Origin: Pichia kudriavzevii
Taxonomy: Eukaryota > Ascomycota > Pichiomycetes > Pichiales > Pichiaceae
Length of the DNA: 64,000 bases
Assembly: GCF_003054445.1 (NCBI RefSeq)
Contig: NC_042507.1
Location: 1,736,001 to 1,800,000 of the forward strand
Direction of reading: 5' to 3'
The stretch's first letter is position 1. Each line of letters opens with the position of its first letter. Below, in pieces: positions 47,281-57,423 of this stretch. The position numbers were made by a program, and so were the translations under genes. Under the pieces are notes generated by a model. The model saw only the letters and a program-made list of their open reading frames with translations, had not been told where the DNA came from and searched no databases.

Positions 47281-47955
47281 TTATAATTTACCAATACCTC
47301 TACCTTCGCCTAAATCTTCAATAGTTTCAGATAACGGCTTTCTATATAATAGTTCCCAGAAGCCTTGCTTCTTGTAGGTACCATTAGCAAACTCTTCATC
47401 CAAGCTCTTGTTTGATTCTTGGTTTTTAATTTGACCATTGTGTGTCATTGCGGTGAAGTTGGTTGCGTAATTACCAATCAAACCACCAGACCAGTTGAAC
47501 AAACCAACAAAGGCACCCATACCCAACGCCAAACCAACCTTTTGGTTCAATGGAGAAGATTTGAAAATGGTAGCAACCAAAATTGCAGAAGATGCAGCAA
47601 TGACTTCGTTCTTTGTTGTTCTCTTTTCTTCTAAGTTATATAAAGAGTTTGAGATAAAGGAATAAGTACCCAAAGCAAATGGAATGGATATAAAATGCCT
47701 TGGTGATAATTCAAATAGCTTGAGGTAACGTTCCTGACCTGGTCTAGCAGATCCCATTCTGTGTTGTAGTAACCTTCTTACATGCATACCACCGAGAAAG
47801 ATTGCAGAATAAACGGCAATCTTCTTTGTTTCCGAGAAAGTATCAACTGGTTGAAACTGGGTGGTTGACTCAAGGTCGGAGTCCTTGAAGAAAAAAGGTC
47901 TTGGCAGCTTGAAAGATTCTTGCACTTGCACTTGTCCTTGTTGTTGTTCAGACAT
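47281..47955 (-). CDS. Small multi-span membrane protein, possibly a complex I subunit (NDUFA11/NUJM type)
   Basis: 224 aa. Four likely membrane helices lie in 50-160, with small-residue faces (IFLGGM, VGLALGMGAFVGLFNWSGG), the pattern of the Tim17/NDUFA11 fold. There is no cleavable presequence, the N-terminus is polar (Gln-rich), and the C-terminus ends FWELLYRKPLSETIEDLGEGRGIGKL (split: FWELLYRKPLSETIE then DLGEGRGI), which resembles the tail of fungal complex I accessory subunits as I recall them. S. cerevisiae has no complex I, so an orthologue there would not be expected. The assignment is tentative; it may instead be another mitochondrial membrane protein. Confidence 0.4.
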   Translation of the reverse strand: MSEQQQGQVQVQESFKLPRPFFFKDSDLESTTQFQPVDTFSETKKIAVYSAIFLGGMHVRRLLQHRMGSARPGQERYLKLFELSPRHFISIPFALGTYSFISNSLYNLEEKRTTKNEVIAASSAILVATIFKSSPLNQKVGLALGMGAFVGLFNWSGGLIGNYATNFTAMTHNGQIKNQESNKSLDEEFANGTYKKQGFWELLYRKPLSETIEDLGEGRGIGKL

Positions 47956-48724
47956 TTTTCGGGCTAGTATATGAATAATAAATTGTCGAATAAATTGATT
48001 TAGTTGAGTAAGGTTCTAAGATACGTCTCTAGCTGAAAATATTCAAAAGGAAAACAATACACTGCTTTTTGGCTCTTTCGGATATGCGCAATATGGTACT
48101 CACTGCTGTTCACAGAGGCAATGGTAGTTGTAATTATGCTTACACCTTCAATCTCTCCAAGAGGTTCAAAATTCATGTTGACCACTCGCTGTGAAGTAGA
48201 AAACTACTGTCAATTATCGCGTGCGTGCCAATTACCAGGGGAGGAGAGGGGTAGGGGGGAAAAAAATGAAAGAGAAATGAGAAAAAGGGAATTTTTTTTT
48301 TTAACAAATTTTCTTGATTTTATTGGAGGCTCAACTGTTTTACTTATTTTTTTTTATAAAAAGACAAAAAAAAATTTAAACTTTGTAGCTCCTTTATTTT
48401 TTTATTTTTTATTTTTTATTTTTATTTTTTTTTTTTCTCTTCAGTTTTCCTTCAATTTTTATGTTTTCTTTTGTTTATTTTTCTTTCCATGGAATTCTAG
48501 CTTTCCTAATCGAGAAACCAAATTGGAAGTTTTATCAATATTTCCGAGGGTTTAAAGGGCCTTTTCGGATACCATGGAGTTTATCTTATTCACACCGAAT
48601 CTTGTAAGGTCAAGATCCTTGCTGGCTGGTTTCTTCGTTACGTTTTCGCAACTCAATTGGACTTGCTTTTCTTCCTCCTTCTCGTTAATATAGGGGTATT
48701 CCAATAATCAACAGACCGTTTCCC
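47956..48724. other. Divergent intergenic region with long T/A runs
   Basis: 769 bp between the small membrane protein and the phosphoesterase genes. It is dominated by T-rich low complexity (48290-48490) with many TTTTTATT blocks. No coding frame or RNA recognised. Confidence 0.55.
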
Positions 48725-50665
48725 ATGCTTATAATAACACAGATACTATCCTTTGTACTTGTGTTGTACTTGGTACTATCCCACATTACTTCAATTACAG
48801 ACATAGGTCCAATATATGGAATCACTCTCAAAAGTAAGACATCTCAACACAATCCTGACTACTTCAATCCATATTCGAGGGTAAACACAAGACAACAACT
48901 AGGTTCCCGTTTACCAAACATTAACGAACCTTTGCGGGATTTAAAATGGGGTCGTCTTAATTTCTTACACACTACTGATACCCATGGATGGTATCTGGGC
49001 CATACTAATCAACGCCAATATTCCGCTGATTGGGGGGACTTGATTTCATTCCATCATAATATGCAACAGTTATCAAATGACCAGGGAGTTGATTTGTTAA
49101 TGGTGGATTCCGGCGATAGACACGATGGAAATGGTTTGTCGGACTTAACTGTACCGAACGGATTGTATTCGTCAAAGTTGTTCATGATGCTAGACTATGA
49201 TTTAATAACCGTGGGGAATCACGAGTTATATGATCCCCAGGTTAGTCAATTAGAATACGACGTTTTGGTGCCTAGATACGGTGAACGGTTTGTTTCTACA
49301 AATGTGCAGTATAAGAACGATGATGATGAATGGGTGGTTTTCGGTAATAACACATTCAGGTATTTCCAAACTAAGAATACGAAAGCTAATGTTCTAGCTT
49401 TATCATTCCTCTTTGATTTTAGAATGGGCAATGAAAGAGTTATGGTTACCCCCATTCGGGAGATTGTTAAGCAAGATTGGTTTGTTGATATACTGAAAGC
49501 TCACAGTGATAAAGTGGATGCAATTGTCATTTTTGGTCATTTACCAGTTGCTCATGATTGGGAAGAAATGGGCATCCTACATTCTGCTATTAGAGAATAT
49601 TACCCAAACACTTATATCCAGTACTTGGGCGGCCACTCCCATATTAGGGACTTTACTGTATTAGATGATCATTCAACAGGCATACAGTCCGGCAGGTACT
49701 GTGAGACAGTTGGATTCACCTCAATACAGGATTTGTCAGCCTCAAATATCTATGAAAATGTTGATCGGAAGTACATTGATTTTAACCTACATTCTTTTAT
49801 GCATCATACCAGAAAGTTTAACCTAGAAGATTTCAATACGGAAACTGGTTTATTTGTATCCAAAGAGTTGTTCCATTTTGCTAAAGAATTGAAGCTGAAT
49901 GAAAAATACGGTGTTGTACCACAGAGTTATTACATGGCGGCAGCCGATTACAATAACAATGATCCAAAATCTTTGCTAAGATTTCTTGAAAATGATATAT
50001 TACCACAATTGAAGCCAAAATCATGTAACCCTAATGTTGAGTCTTTTAATGTTGAGTCTTCCAATGATAGAATAATAATGATTAATACGGGCGGTATCAG
50101 ATATGATTTATATAAAGGTGACTTTACTAAGAATTCCCTCTTTACAGTTTCTCCCTTCAAGAACATGTGGAAAGTTGTTCCATCCGTCCCTACTGACCTT
50201 GCTCTATCGCTTCAATCAATCCTAAATAATGGTGATTATATTATAAATGAAAAACAGCTCAAGTCACCATATCTAAAATCACTTGAAAAAAACTTGTCCT
50301 TTAATGAGCTTAACCTTAATATTACTAATGGCCAAGATGAACGGAAACCGATATCTTATGGCCATACAACCCTTGACGATTTTGGAATAGATGGTGATGA
50401 TACCATTCACAAGCATCTCAACGTATTCTACGTTCCTAATGTTATCCAATCTCATCAATGTCATGACACACAAACTGAATACACTGATGTAGTGTATTAT
50501 GATTTCATTGAACCTTTTATCTTAAATGCCTTACAACAAGCATGCAATAATGATTCACGCCTTTACAATAATTTAGCATCCCATATTACCTATTATAATG
50601 ATTGTCCCGAAGAATACAATTTAGGAAAACTTTTGAAAACATATGTCACTGAGAATTGGTCATAG
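48725..50665 (+). CDS. Calcineurin-like phosphoesterase/5'-nucleotidase family (YHR202W-like)
   Basis: 646 aa. An N-terminal hydrophobic stretch (MLIITQILSFVLVLYLVLSH) acts as signal peptide or anchor. The metallophosphatase motifs are HTTDTHGW, MVDSGDRHDGNG, TVGNHELYD, FGHLPVAHDW and GGHSHIRD, giving the full set of metal ligands. The C-terminal half (about 380-646) corresponds to the nucleotidase C-terminal domain (INTGGIRYDLYKGDFT). It resembles S. cerevisiae YHR202W (602 aa), a vacuolar protein of unproven substrate. Likely enters the secretory pathway; sequons are present. Confidence 0.88.
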   Translation: MLIITQILSFVLVLYLVLSHITSITDIGPIYGITLKSKTSQHNPDYFNPYSRVNTRQQLGSRLPNINEPLRDLKWGRLNFLHTTDTHGWYLGHTNQRQYSADWGDLISFHHNMQQLSNDQGVDLLMVDSGDRHDGNGLSDLTVPNGLYSSKLFMMLDYDLITVGNHELYDPQVSQLEYDVLVPRYGERFVSTNVQYKNDDDEWVVFGNNTFRYFQTKNTKANVLALSFLFDFRMGNERVMVTPIREIVKQDWFVDILKAHSDKVDAIVIFGHLPVAHDWEEMGILHSAIREYYPNTYIQYLGGHSHIRDFTVLDDHSTGIQSGRYCETVGFTSIQDLSASNIYENVDRKYIDFNLHSFMHHTRKFNLEDFNTETGLFVSKELFHFAKELKLNEKYGVVPQSYYMAAADYNNNDPKSLLRFLENDILPQLKPKSCNPNVESFNVESSNDRIIMINTGGIRYDLYKGDFTKNSLFTVSPFKNMWKVVPSVPTDLALSLQSILNNGDYIINEKQLKSPYLKSLEKNLSFNELNLNITNGQDERKPISYGHTTLDDFGIDGDDTIHKHLNVFYVPNVIQSHQCHDTQTEYTDVVYYDFIEPFILNALQQACNNDSRLYNNLASHITYYNDCPEEYNLGKLLKTYVTENWS

Positions 50666-51452
50666 CTTTCTAAATCTACTATAATCCTAAGATTTTTTTA
50701 ATTCATTGTTCTTACGTCTTTTTATTTTATTTTATTCTCTTCTAGATACCCTTTGATAATCATATATAGTTTTAATGGTTTCTTATTTTGCTATTGAATA
50801 ACAAGAATTGTTCTCAGGAAGGTACTGCCAATAGGTAGTTTCAATAGGATCACTTGTATTTTAAATATGTAACTGCAACGTTTCCAGTAGTTGGTAACGA
50901 ACCTACTAGTGGTACTATCTTTTAAAAAATTATATCTTGCTGAAAAGTACAGCGTTAAAGTGATAAATCGACTTGGTTTTCTACAGCACGCTGCCCCAGA
51001 AGGAAATAATTCAATATTCCAAATTCTACATTTCTATTGGATATTCGAAGAGTTTGAAATACCGTCCTTGCTTTGATTTCTTATGTTTAGAAGAAATGAG
51101 TAGAACATGAATAATACATTCCTTAAAGGCTTCTATTCTATTGATTGGATTCTCTTGTCTACTCTTCCTCTTCAATTAATGGAAGGCTCAGCTACACAAA
51201 ACCAAAATGGAAAGTGCACCCTCGCACCGCATGTAAAATTGGGCAAACCCTTGCGCCAACCCTATTTTCCTGTTTTGGTAACCACCAACGATTTCCAAAA
51301 CTCTTTTCTCATATTTGTCGTCTCAGATTTTCTTTTTCACAATTTTTCACTACGCGAGTATTAAAAGCTGTGCAAGCCCATTTGAGCATTCAATTTGAGA
51401 AACAAGGTTCATTTTCAGAAATTTAAAAAACCCAACCTATAATCAATCAAAA
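50666..51452 (+). other. Intergenic: promoter of RPS4
   Basis: 787 bp. The first 150 bp is T-rich 3' flank. No coding frame is convincing. The RPS4 promoter probably lies at 51180-51450; I did not identify a certain Rap1, Tbf1 or Cbf1 site. Confidence 0.5.
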
Positions 51453-52591
51453 ATGGCAAGAGGACCGTATGTATCCATTACTTGATGAATGTCGGAGTAT
51501 TCCTCTGGCATCATTTCAATTTTGGATTTGTGAATTTACAATAATGTGAATGGTATCTATTCTTTTGCATTCTTGGTATTTCGAGTAAATCGTGGTACCA
51601 GTTTTTGTTGAAGGGGTTCTTGAGACACCTTCAACCTATGGCTTTTCTTGATTTTGATCTTGGAAAACCATATGAAAGACCATTTGTGTCTACATTAGGA
51701 ACGGCTTGTGCTTGCAGCCGATGTCTTAATTTTCTATTTTAAATTTTATCCGATGAAATTGGTTTGTTTGTGATCAGCAGCTTACTAACATTTTCCAACT
51801 ACCTTTGTTAATATAGAAAGCACCACTTAAAGAGATTATCTGCTCCAAAGCACTGGATGTTGGACAAGTTGTCTGGTGTTTACGCACCAAGACCATCCAC
51901 TGGTCCACACAAGTTAAGAGAATCTTTACCATTGATTGTTTTCTTAAGAAACAGATTAAAGTATGCTCTTAACGGTAGAGAAGTCAATGCTATCTTGATG
52001 CAAAGACACGTCAAGGTTGATGGTAAGGTCAGAACCGACACCACCTACCCAGCAGGTTTCATGGATGTCATCACTTTAGATGCAACCAACGAACACTTCA
52101 GATTAATCTATGACATCAAGGGTAGATTCGCAATCCACAGAATCACCCCAGAAGAAGCTGCATACAAGTTATGTAAGGTCAAGAAGGTCCAATTAGGTAA
52201 GAAGGGTATTCCTTATGTTGTTACCCACGATGGTAGAACCATCAGATACCCAGACCCAGCTATTAAGGTTGGTGACTCTGTCAAGGTTGAATTAGAAACA
52301 GGTAAGATCTCTGATATTATCTCTTTTGAAACCGGTAAGTTAGCTATGGTTACTGGTGGTAGATCCTTAGGTAGAGTTGGTGTTATTACCCACAGGGAAA
52401 GACACGAAGGTGGTTTCGATTTAGTCCACTTAAAGGATGCTTTAGACAACACTTTCATCACCAGATTATCTAACGTTTTCATCATTGGTAACGAAGCTAA
52501 CAAGCCATATGTTTCTTTACCAAAGGGTAAGGGTATCAAACTTTCTATTGCTGAAGAAAGAGACAGAAGAAGAGCTCAACAAGGTTTATAA
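51453..52591 (+). CDS. RPS4: 40S ribosomal protein S4 (eS4), two exons
   Basis: 262 aa. Exon 1 is 51453-51466 (ATGGCAAGAGGACC) and exon 2 is 51817-52591. Splicing joins the codons to give [18 protein letters not shown], matching yeast Rps4 MARGPKKHLKRL. Length (261) and the rest of the protein ([19 protein letters not shown] through the C-terminal [14 protein letters not shown]) are near-identical to yeast. The intron position, after nucleotide 14, is the same as in S. cerevisiae RPS4A/B. Codon bias is extreme. The exon 2 frame alone lacks the true start; its first ATG is at 51857. Confidence 0.98.
51467..51816 (+). other. RPS4 intron, 350 nt
   Basis: 5' site GTATGT (51467-51472), branch site TACTAAC (51783-51789), 3' site TAG (51814-51816). 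It contains an 8-bp inverted repeat GTTGAAGG (51607-51614)/CCTTCAAC (51628-51635) with a 13-nt loop. A TGATGA occurs near the 5' end but there is no matching CTGA, so no C/D snoRNA is called. Confidence 0.95.
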
Positions 52592-52828
52592 ATTCGTTGA
52601 CTTGTTTTTAACTTTTCTATTGTTTTATATATCCTTCTCAAATTTGGAAAAAAAAAATACTTTCCTTTTTTTTAATTATATTAATGTAACAGGTTTATGG
52701 GTTTTCGAAAAAAAAAAAACGATAATCGAGTAAAACTTTCGAAACGATGATGACAAATATTAGCTAATAGTTAAAGGTTTATTTACAGAGTTGAGCCGTG
52801 TATTATAATATACCGGCGGAAGCATTCC

Positions 52829-53674
52829 TCATTTTTTGTATGGATATTCAACGTCCTCATCTTTCCTTTTCCAGATTTTCTTCTTCTTCCTAGTAACTAC
52901 ATGTTCAACAAAGATGTTCTCACAATTTTTCTTTTTGAACTGCTTGATGAATCTTGGATCCCATAATTCGGATGCAATACCTAAATCTTTGCAGCATCTC
53001 ATAAGTGCGTTACTTTTACAACCTTCTGTAGCAGTTGGAATACCAGATTCTTTGAAAAAGGTTTGTTCACCCCTAGCAATAGAAACTAGCCTACCGTGAA
53101 TAACCAACCCGTATTCTCTGGTCAAGAGTCCACCTGTTTCTTGCATTTGAACCAAAGTTTCTGATCTTGGTGCCAATCCCCAAGCGCCTGCACCAAATGC
53201 TCGGTTAAGAATTCTTCTATACTTGATCTCTGGTAAGTATAATAGTCCATCAGGTGTGATTTCAATATCATTTTCTGGTAGCTCCGAATATAGTATATCT
53301 TGCGCTTCCTTACTAAAAGGTGCATTGCCCAAGCCGTGAAAAGATTCAGACCAGTTCTTAGAGCCATCTTCAACTTGATATGCATCGGATGCAGATAAAT
53401 CATTTAGTGATTTGTTGAAGATATCCTTAAGTGATGAAACTTCTGATTTTGTCGCACTGTTTGATGACTTTACATTGGGGACAAATTCACGACTGATGTT
53501 GATAACCGGATCGGTGTTTGTATTGTCAGTCTTCTTTGTAGAAATTACCGGATTCCCAAATGCTTCAAACATTTCGTTGGAGATAAGACGTGTTTGTGCA
53601 TATACTGCCCCCACTTGTGTTCTTAAAGAGACAGTCGTTGCTTTGCTAAAACCTCCACTAAATTTGACAAACAT
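52829..53674 (-). CDS. MGM101: Mgm101, mitochondrial DNA maintenance and recombination protein
   Basis: 281 aa from ATG 53674; the longer frame adds 41 leader-like residues. Mgm101 is a Rad52-like single-strand annealing protein of mitochondrial nucleoids. The first residues ([19 protein letters not shown]) fit an import signal. The conserved core runs from [20 protein letters not shown] through [44 protein letters not shown], ending [18 protein letters not shown]. These blocks are near-identical to yeast Mgm101 (269 aa). It is divergent from PMT4 (262 bp). Confidence 0.96.
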   Translation of the reverse strand: MFVKFSGGFSKATTVSLRTQVGAVYAQTRLISNEMFEAFGNPVISTKKTDNTNTDPVINISREFVPNVKSSNSATKSEVSSLKDIFNKSLNDLSASDAYQVEDGSKNWSESFHGLGNAPFSKEAQDILYSELPENDIEITPDGLLYLPEIKYRRILNRAFGAGAWGLAPRSETLVQMQETGGLLTREYGLVIHGRLVSIARGEQTFFKESGIPTATEGCKSNALMRCCKDLGIASELWDPRFIKQFKKKNCENIFVEHVVTRKKKKIWKRKDEDVEYPYKK

Positions 53675-53936
53675 GGCAGTGGCTTCTTCTATTACCAAAT
53701 ACTGATGCAAGCTTGTTTTCCCTATATAATCCTCCAAACACTGGCACCTTAAAAAGTGCAGCCAAAAAAAGAAATAATTCCAGACATGCCACCTCAATAT
53801 ATTTATCTATTTCGTGTTTTCGAGGAAGCGAGGAAAGTAAAATTTCCGTACCTTGTTAACAACTCAGCATTAACACGCTTTGTAAGTATTTACCTTTCAC
53901 CTTTTGGTTTCTAATTCCATACAAGCCGGCTTACAA

Positions 53937-56156
53937 ATGGCACCTAAAAGTAAGAAGAGTACAGTGCCTGTTTCGCAACTTGCTGCAAAAGTTGAGACAC
54001 CTGAAGTCATTGCAAAGGATTCTCACATGGAAAAATGGTATAGATTAGCAAATTTCACTGTGACATTTGTTGCATTTGTGGCTAGATTCTACTATATCTG
54101 GTTTCCATCTGAAGTGGTTTTTGATGAGGTGCATTTTGGTAAGTTTGCTTCCTACTATCTTGAGAGGACATACTTTTTCGATTTACATCCGCCATTTGCT
54201 AAAATGCTGATTGCCGCTGTTGGATGGTTAGTTGGATTTGATGGTAAGTTCAAGTTCGAAAATATTGGTGATAGCTATATCGAGCATTCTGTTCCTTATA
54301 TCCCTCTAAGAGCATTATCTGCAATTCTAGGTACACTCACAGTCACTTTGATGTTTGAGACTCTAAAGCAGTGTAATTACTCCATCTGGACTTGCATATT
54401 GGGTTCTGCGATAGTAGCTCTTGATAATGCACATGTTGGTGAAACCAGGTTGATTTTACTTGACGCAACCTTGATTATCTCCGTTGCTGCCTCCATGTAT
54501 ACCTATGTTAGATTCACAAAATTGAGGAGAACTCCCTTTACTTTTGAATGGTACAAATGGTTATTTCTTTCGGGAGTCTCTCTTTCATTTGTGATCTCCA
54601 CCAAATATGTTGGTGTTATGACTTTCCTTTCAGTGGGTGTTGCTGTTGCGTACGAACTATGGTACTTACTCGATTACAGAACCGGTCTAACTATTAGAGA
54701 ATTTGCAAGACATTTTGTCGCCAGATTTATGCTGTTGATTGTTGTTCCATTTATTATTTACCTTGGCTGGTTTTATATACATTTTGCCATTTTAACCAAG
54801 TCGGGTCCCGGTGATGCATTTATGAGCACCGAGTTCCAAGAGACTTTAGGAGATTCCATTTTAGCTAAAGAGGCTAAAGATATCAATTACTATGATATCA
54901 TCACTATAAAGCACAAGGATACTGATTGTTTATTACATTCTCATCCTTACAGATATCCTCTTAGATATGACGATGGCAGAATTTCTTCCCAGGGTCAACA
55001 AGTTACTTGTTTGAACCATGGTGGTGAAGATGAAGGTGACCATTGGGAAATTCTACCAGCAACACCTTTTGAGGGAAACAAATTAGGGCATCCAGTTTAT
55101 CAGGGCGATACATTTAGGTTGAGACATATTAAGACTAATGGATATCTTTTAACTCACGATGTTGCATCTCCACTGTATCCAACAAACGAAGAATTTACTG
55201 TCGTTTCATTGGAAGAAGGTGATGGTCCAAGGTACCAAGACACTTTGTTCAAATTTGACCCTGTTGACCAAAAGCCACATGAAGTTATGAAGACCAAGGG
55301 CTCAATTATCAAGATTTTACATGTTCCAACTGTTGTTGCGATGTGGACACATAATGATGTCTTATTACCTGATTGGGCGTTCAACCATCAAGAAGTTAAT
55401 GGTAATAAAAACATCAACTCAAAGGAAAACAATTGGTATGTTGATCAAATTATCGGTTTAAGTGGTCCGAGAGCAATCTTTACTCCAAAACCTATCAAGA
55501 AATTATCATTTTTCAGAAAGTGGTGGGAACTACAGTTTTTGATGTTTGAACACAATAACAACTTATCAAGCGAACATCCTTACGCCTCACAACCTGGTGC
55601 ATGGCCATTATGTATGTCAGGTGTGTCTTTTTGGACCAAGAATGAAACTAGACAACAAATTTTCTTTGTTGGTAATATTCCTGGCTGGTGGTATGAATGT
55701 TTAATGATGATTGCATTTCTGGCAGTTGCTGCATTCGACCAATTAACGGTCCACAGAAACATTCATATATTAACTGAGAAGACAAGGACGAGGCTATACA
55801 ATAACGTCGGATTTTTCTTTATTGCTTGGGCATTGCATTATTTCCCATTTTTCTTGATGGGCAGACAAAAATTTTTACATCACTATTTACCAGCACATCT
55901 ATTGGCAGGTTTATTTGCAGCAGGATTTACTGAAATTTTGTTTACGAACTGCAGAAATCAACAATGGTGCCAGAAGGGTGAAAAGCCTGATACCTTGAAT
56001 ACTTTACCTTACATTTCATTTGTTGTTCTGGTACTAGCAGTTTTCGTTTCTGGTTTCATTTTCTTTGCGCCGATTACATACGGTAATGTTCCATTATCAG
56101 TCGAAGAAGTCTTAAGTAGACAATGGATGGATATTAAGTTGCATTTTGGTAAATAA
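53937..56156 (+). CDS. PMT4: Protein O-mannosyltransferase, Pmt4 subfamily
   Basis: 739 aa from ATG 53937. Pmt4 homodimers transfer mannose from dolichyl-phosphate-mannose to Ser/Thr in the ER, preferring membrane and GPI-anchored clients. The N-terminal luminal loop has DEVHFGKFASYYLER and HPPFAKM (catalytic Asp-Glu region); GPGDAFMSTEFQETL and the MIR repeats (about 310-490, with LLHSHPYRYPLRYDDGR and TNGYLLTHDVASP) match yeast Pmt4 rather than Pmt1/2. The second hydrophobic block includes HYFPFFLMGRQKFLHHYLPAHL (split: HYFPFFLMGRQKF then LHHYLPAHL). Length is close to yeast (762). No KKXX-type tail is seen. Confidence 0.97.
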   Translation: MAPKSKKSTVPVSQLAAKVETPEVIAKDSHMEKWYRLANFTVTFVAFVARFYYIWFPSEVVFDEVHFGKFASYYLERTYFFDLHPPFAKMLIAAVGWLVGFDGKFKFENIGDSYIEHSVPYIPLRALSAILGTLTVTLMFETLKQCNYSIWTCILGSAIVALDNAHVGETRLILLDATLIISVAASMYTYVRFTKLRRTPFTFEWYKWLFLSGVSLSFVISTKYVGVMTFLSVGVAVAYELWYLLDYRTGLTIREFARHFVARFMLLIVVPFIIYLGWFYIHFAILTKSGPGDAFMSTEFQETLGDSILAKEAKDINYYDIITIKHKDTDCLLHSHPYRYPLRYDDGRISSQGQQVTCLNHGGEDEGDHWEILPATPFEGNKLGHPVYQGDTFRLRHIKTNGYLLTHDVASPLYPTNEEFTVVSLEEGDGPRYQDTLFKFDPVDQKPHEVMKTKGSIIKILHVPTVVAMWTHNDVLLPDWAFNHQEVNGNKNINSKENNWYVDQIIGLSGPRAIFTPKPIKKLSFFRKWWELQFLMFEHNNNLSSEHPYASQPGAWPLCMSGVSFWTKNETRQQIFFVGNIPGWWYECLMMIAFLAVAAFDQLTVHRNIHILTEKTRTRLYNNVGFFFIAWALHYFPFFLMGRQKFLHHYLPAHLLAGLFAAGFTEILFTNCRNQQWCQKGEKPDTLNTLPYISFVVLVLAVFVSGFIFFAPITYGNVPLSVEEVLSRQWMDIKLHFGK

Positions 56157-56223
56157 CTTTATGTTTCGTTTATCCAAGTCATTTTCCCTTATATAAACTT
56201 ATACATTCTAAAAAATTGCAAAT

Positions 56224-57198
56224 CTAGTTTGATTTCACTGGGAAAGGTAGAAACCTATGGAGTCTACTATTTATTTCAACAAAGTTGGCTTCATCTTCCG
56301 GTTTTAGTAATGAGTGTCTAATCATGAAATCAATCATCACTGCACCACAGTTATCCTTAAATTCACCATCCAATAGTCTCTCTTTTATTTCTTCGAGATC
56401 CATCAATCTAAAGTCCTCAGCTTCATGGTCAACGGGATGAGGAATAGTCTCGCTGTCCATCTGTAAATCATAGATATATTCCACTTCTGGTTGTATCAAT
56501 CCCAATTCACTGTTGAAAACATTTTTATTCAGTTGGTAGAGATATGATACAGAGCCACATGACTTGATCCTATCAACAAGATAAGATTCTTCTAATCCTG
56601 CCTCTTCATAACATTCTTTAAATACAGTTTCTTCTGGTCCATATGGATAGCCCAAACCCCCGGCAACTGTATTGTCTAGCATTCCCGGAAATGTAGCTTT
56701 GTCGGCAGCTCTCCTTGGGACCCATACTCTGTAATTTCCACGACTATCCTTAACATACCCATTGATATGGACACCATACATGACGACGCCAAACAATGGG
56801 CACATTGATCTCTCCAGATAAAAGTACGGTTCTCCGTCATTGTCATAAATTGTATATTTTTCATTTCTCCAACCTTTCAATGTTTCAAATTTGTTAGAAG
56901 ATCTCCAAATTTTGCCAATTTCCTCAAGTGCTTGGCAACGTGTTTCGATACTTTTGAGAGAAGAACTAAACTTCAACGACTTATCACAATCGTCTATGTG
57001 AAAATATTCCGGGAATTTTGAAAGTTCCTTGCATATAATTGGTAGTATATAACCTAGCTGGAATGACGCATCATGGGAATATAAAGTGTAAATGTTTTTG
57101 GTGAAATGATCATGGTCCTTCTCATGCAGGTAGGGGACACTGTCTACTTTCTTTACAATATCCAAATATGTACCCATGTTAAGCTTTGCCGAATACAT
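56224..57198 (-). CDS. Nudix hydrolase with DUF4743 domain (YJR142W-like)
   Basis: 324 aa from ATG 57198; the longest frame starts at a TTG. M8 is an alternative start. The N-terminal DUF4743 region (1-135) is related to the thiamine pyrophosphokinase N-domain. The Nudix box near 185-207, GYPYGPEETVFKECYEEAGL, has the motif with KE in place of RE. Yeast YJR142W is reported to hydrolyse oxo- and oxythiamine diphosphate, protecting thiamine enzymes. WVPRRAADKATFPGMLDNTVAGG is the family block before the Nudix box (split: WVPRRAADKATFPGM then LDNTVAGG). It converges with PMT4. Confidence 0.88.
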   Translation of the reverse strand: MYSAKLNMGTYLDIVKKVDSVPYLHEKDHDHFTKNIYTLYSHDASFQLGYILPIICKELSKFPEYFHIDDCDKSLKFSSSLKSIETRCQALEEIGKIWRSSNKFETLKGWRNEKYTIYDNDGEPYFYLERSMCPLFGVVMYGVHINGYVKDSRGNYRVWVPRRAADKATFPGMLDNTVAGGLGYPYGPEETVFKECYEEAGLEESYLVDRIKSCGSVSYLYQLNKNVFNSELGLIQPEVEYIYDLQMDSETIPHPVDHEAEDFRLMDLEEIKERLLDGEFKDNCGAVMIDFMIRHSLLKPEDEANFVEINSRLHRFLPFPVKSN

Positions 57199-57423
57199 CC
57201 ACAAATAATGATCTGTGCAAACTTAACGATACATCATGAGATCGATGGTTTACATATTTCCGGTGCGAATATTAAAACTGCCGCATCAACACAAGACGTG
57301 TTGGCTTATGGATCTGTCAAATTCAGGGGGGATTTCATTAAAAAAAGAGCTAATTGTATAAAAAGGGATGAATAAAACGAGGGTATATATTTTAGTACAT
57401 TAATGTGGATTAGTTGGTTGAAT

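Noticed and set aside
51467-51816. C/D-box snoRNA in the RPS4 intron
   Set aside because: A TGATGA is present near the 5' end but no CTGA D box occurs anywhere in the intron.
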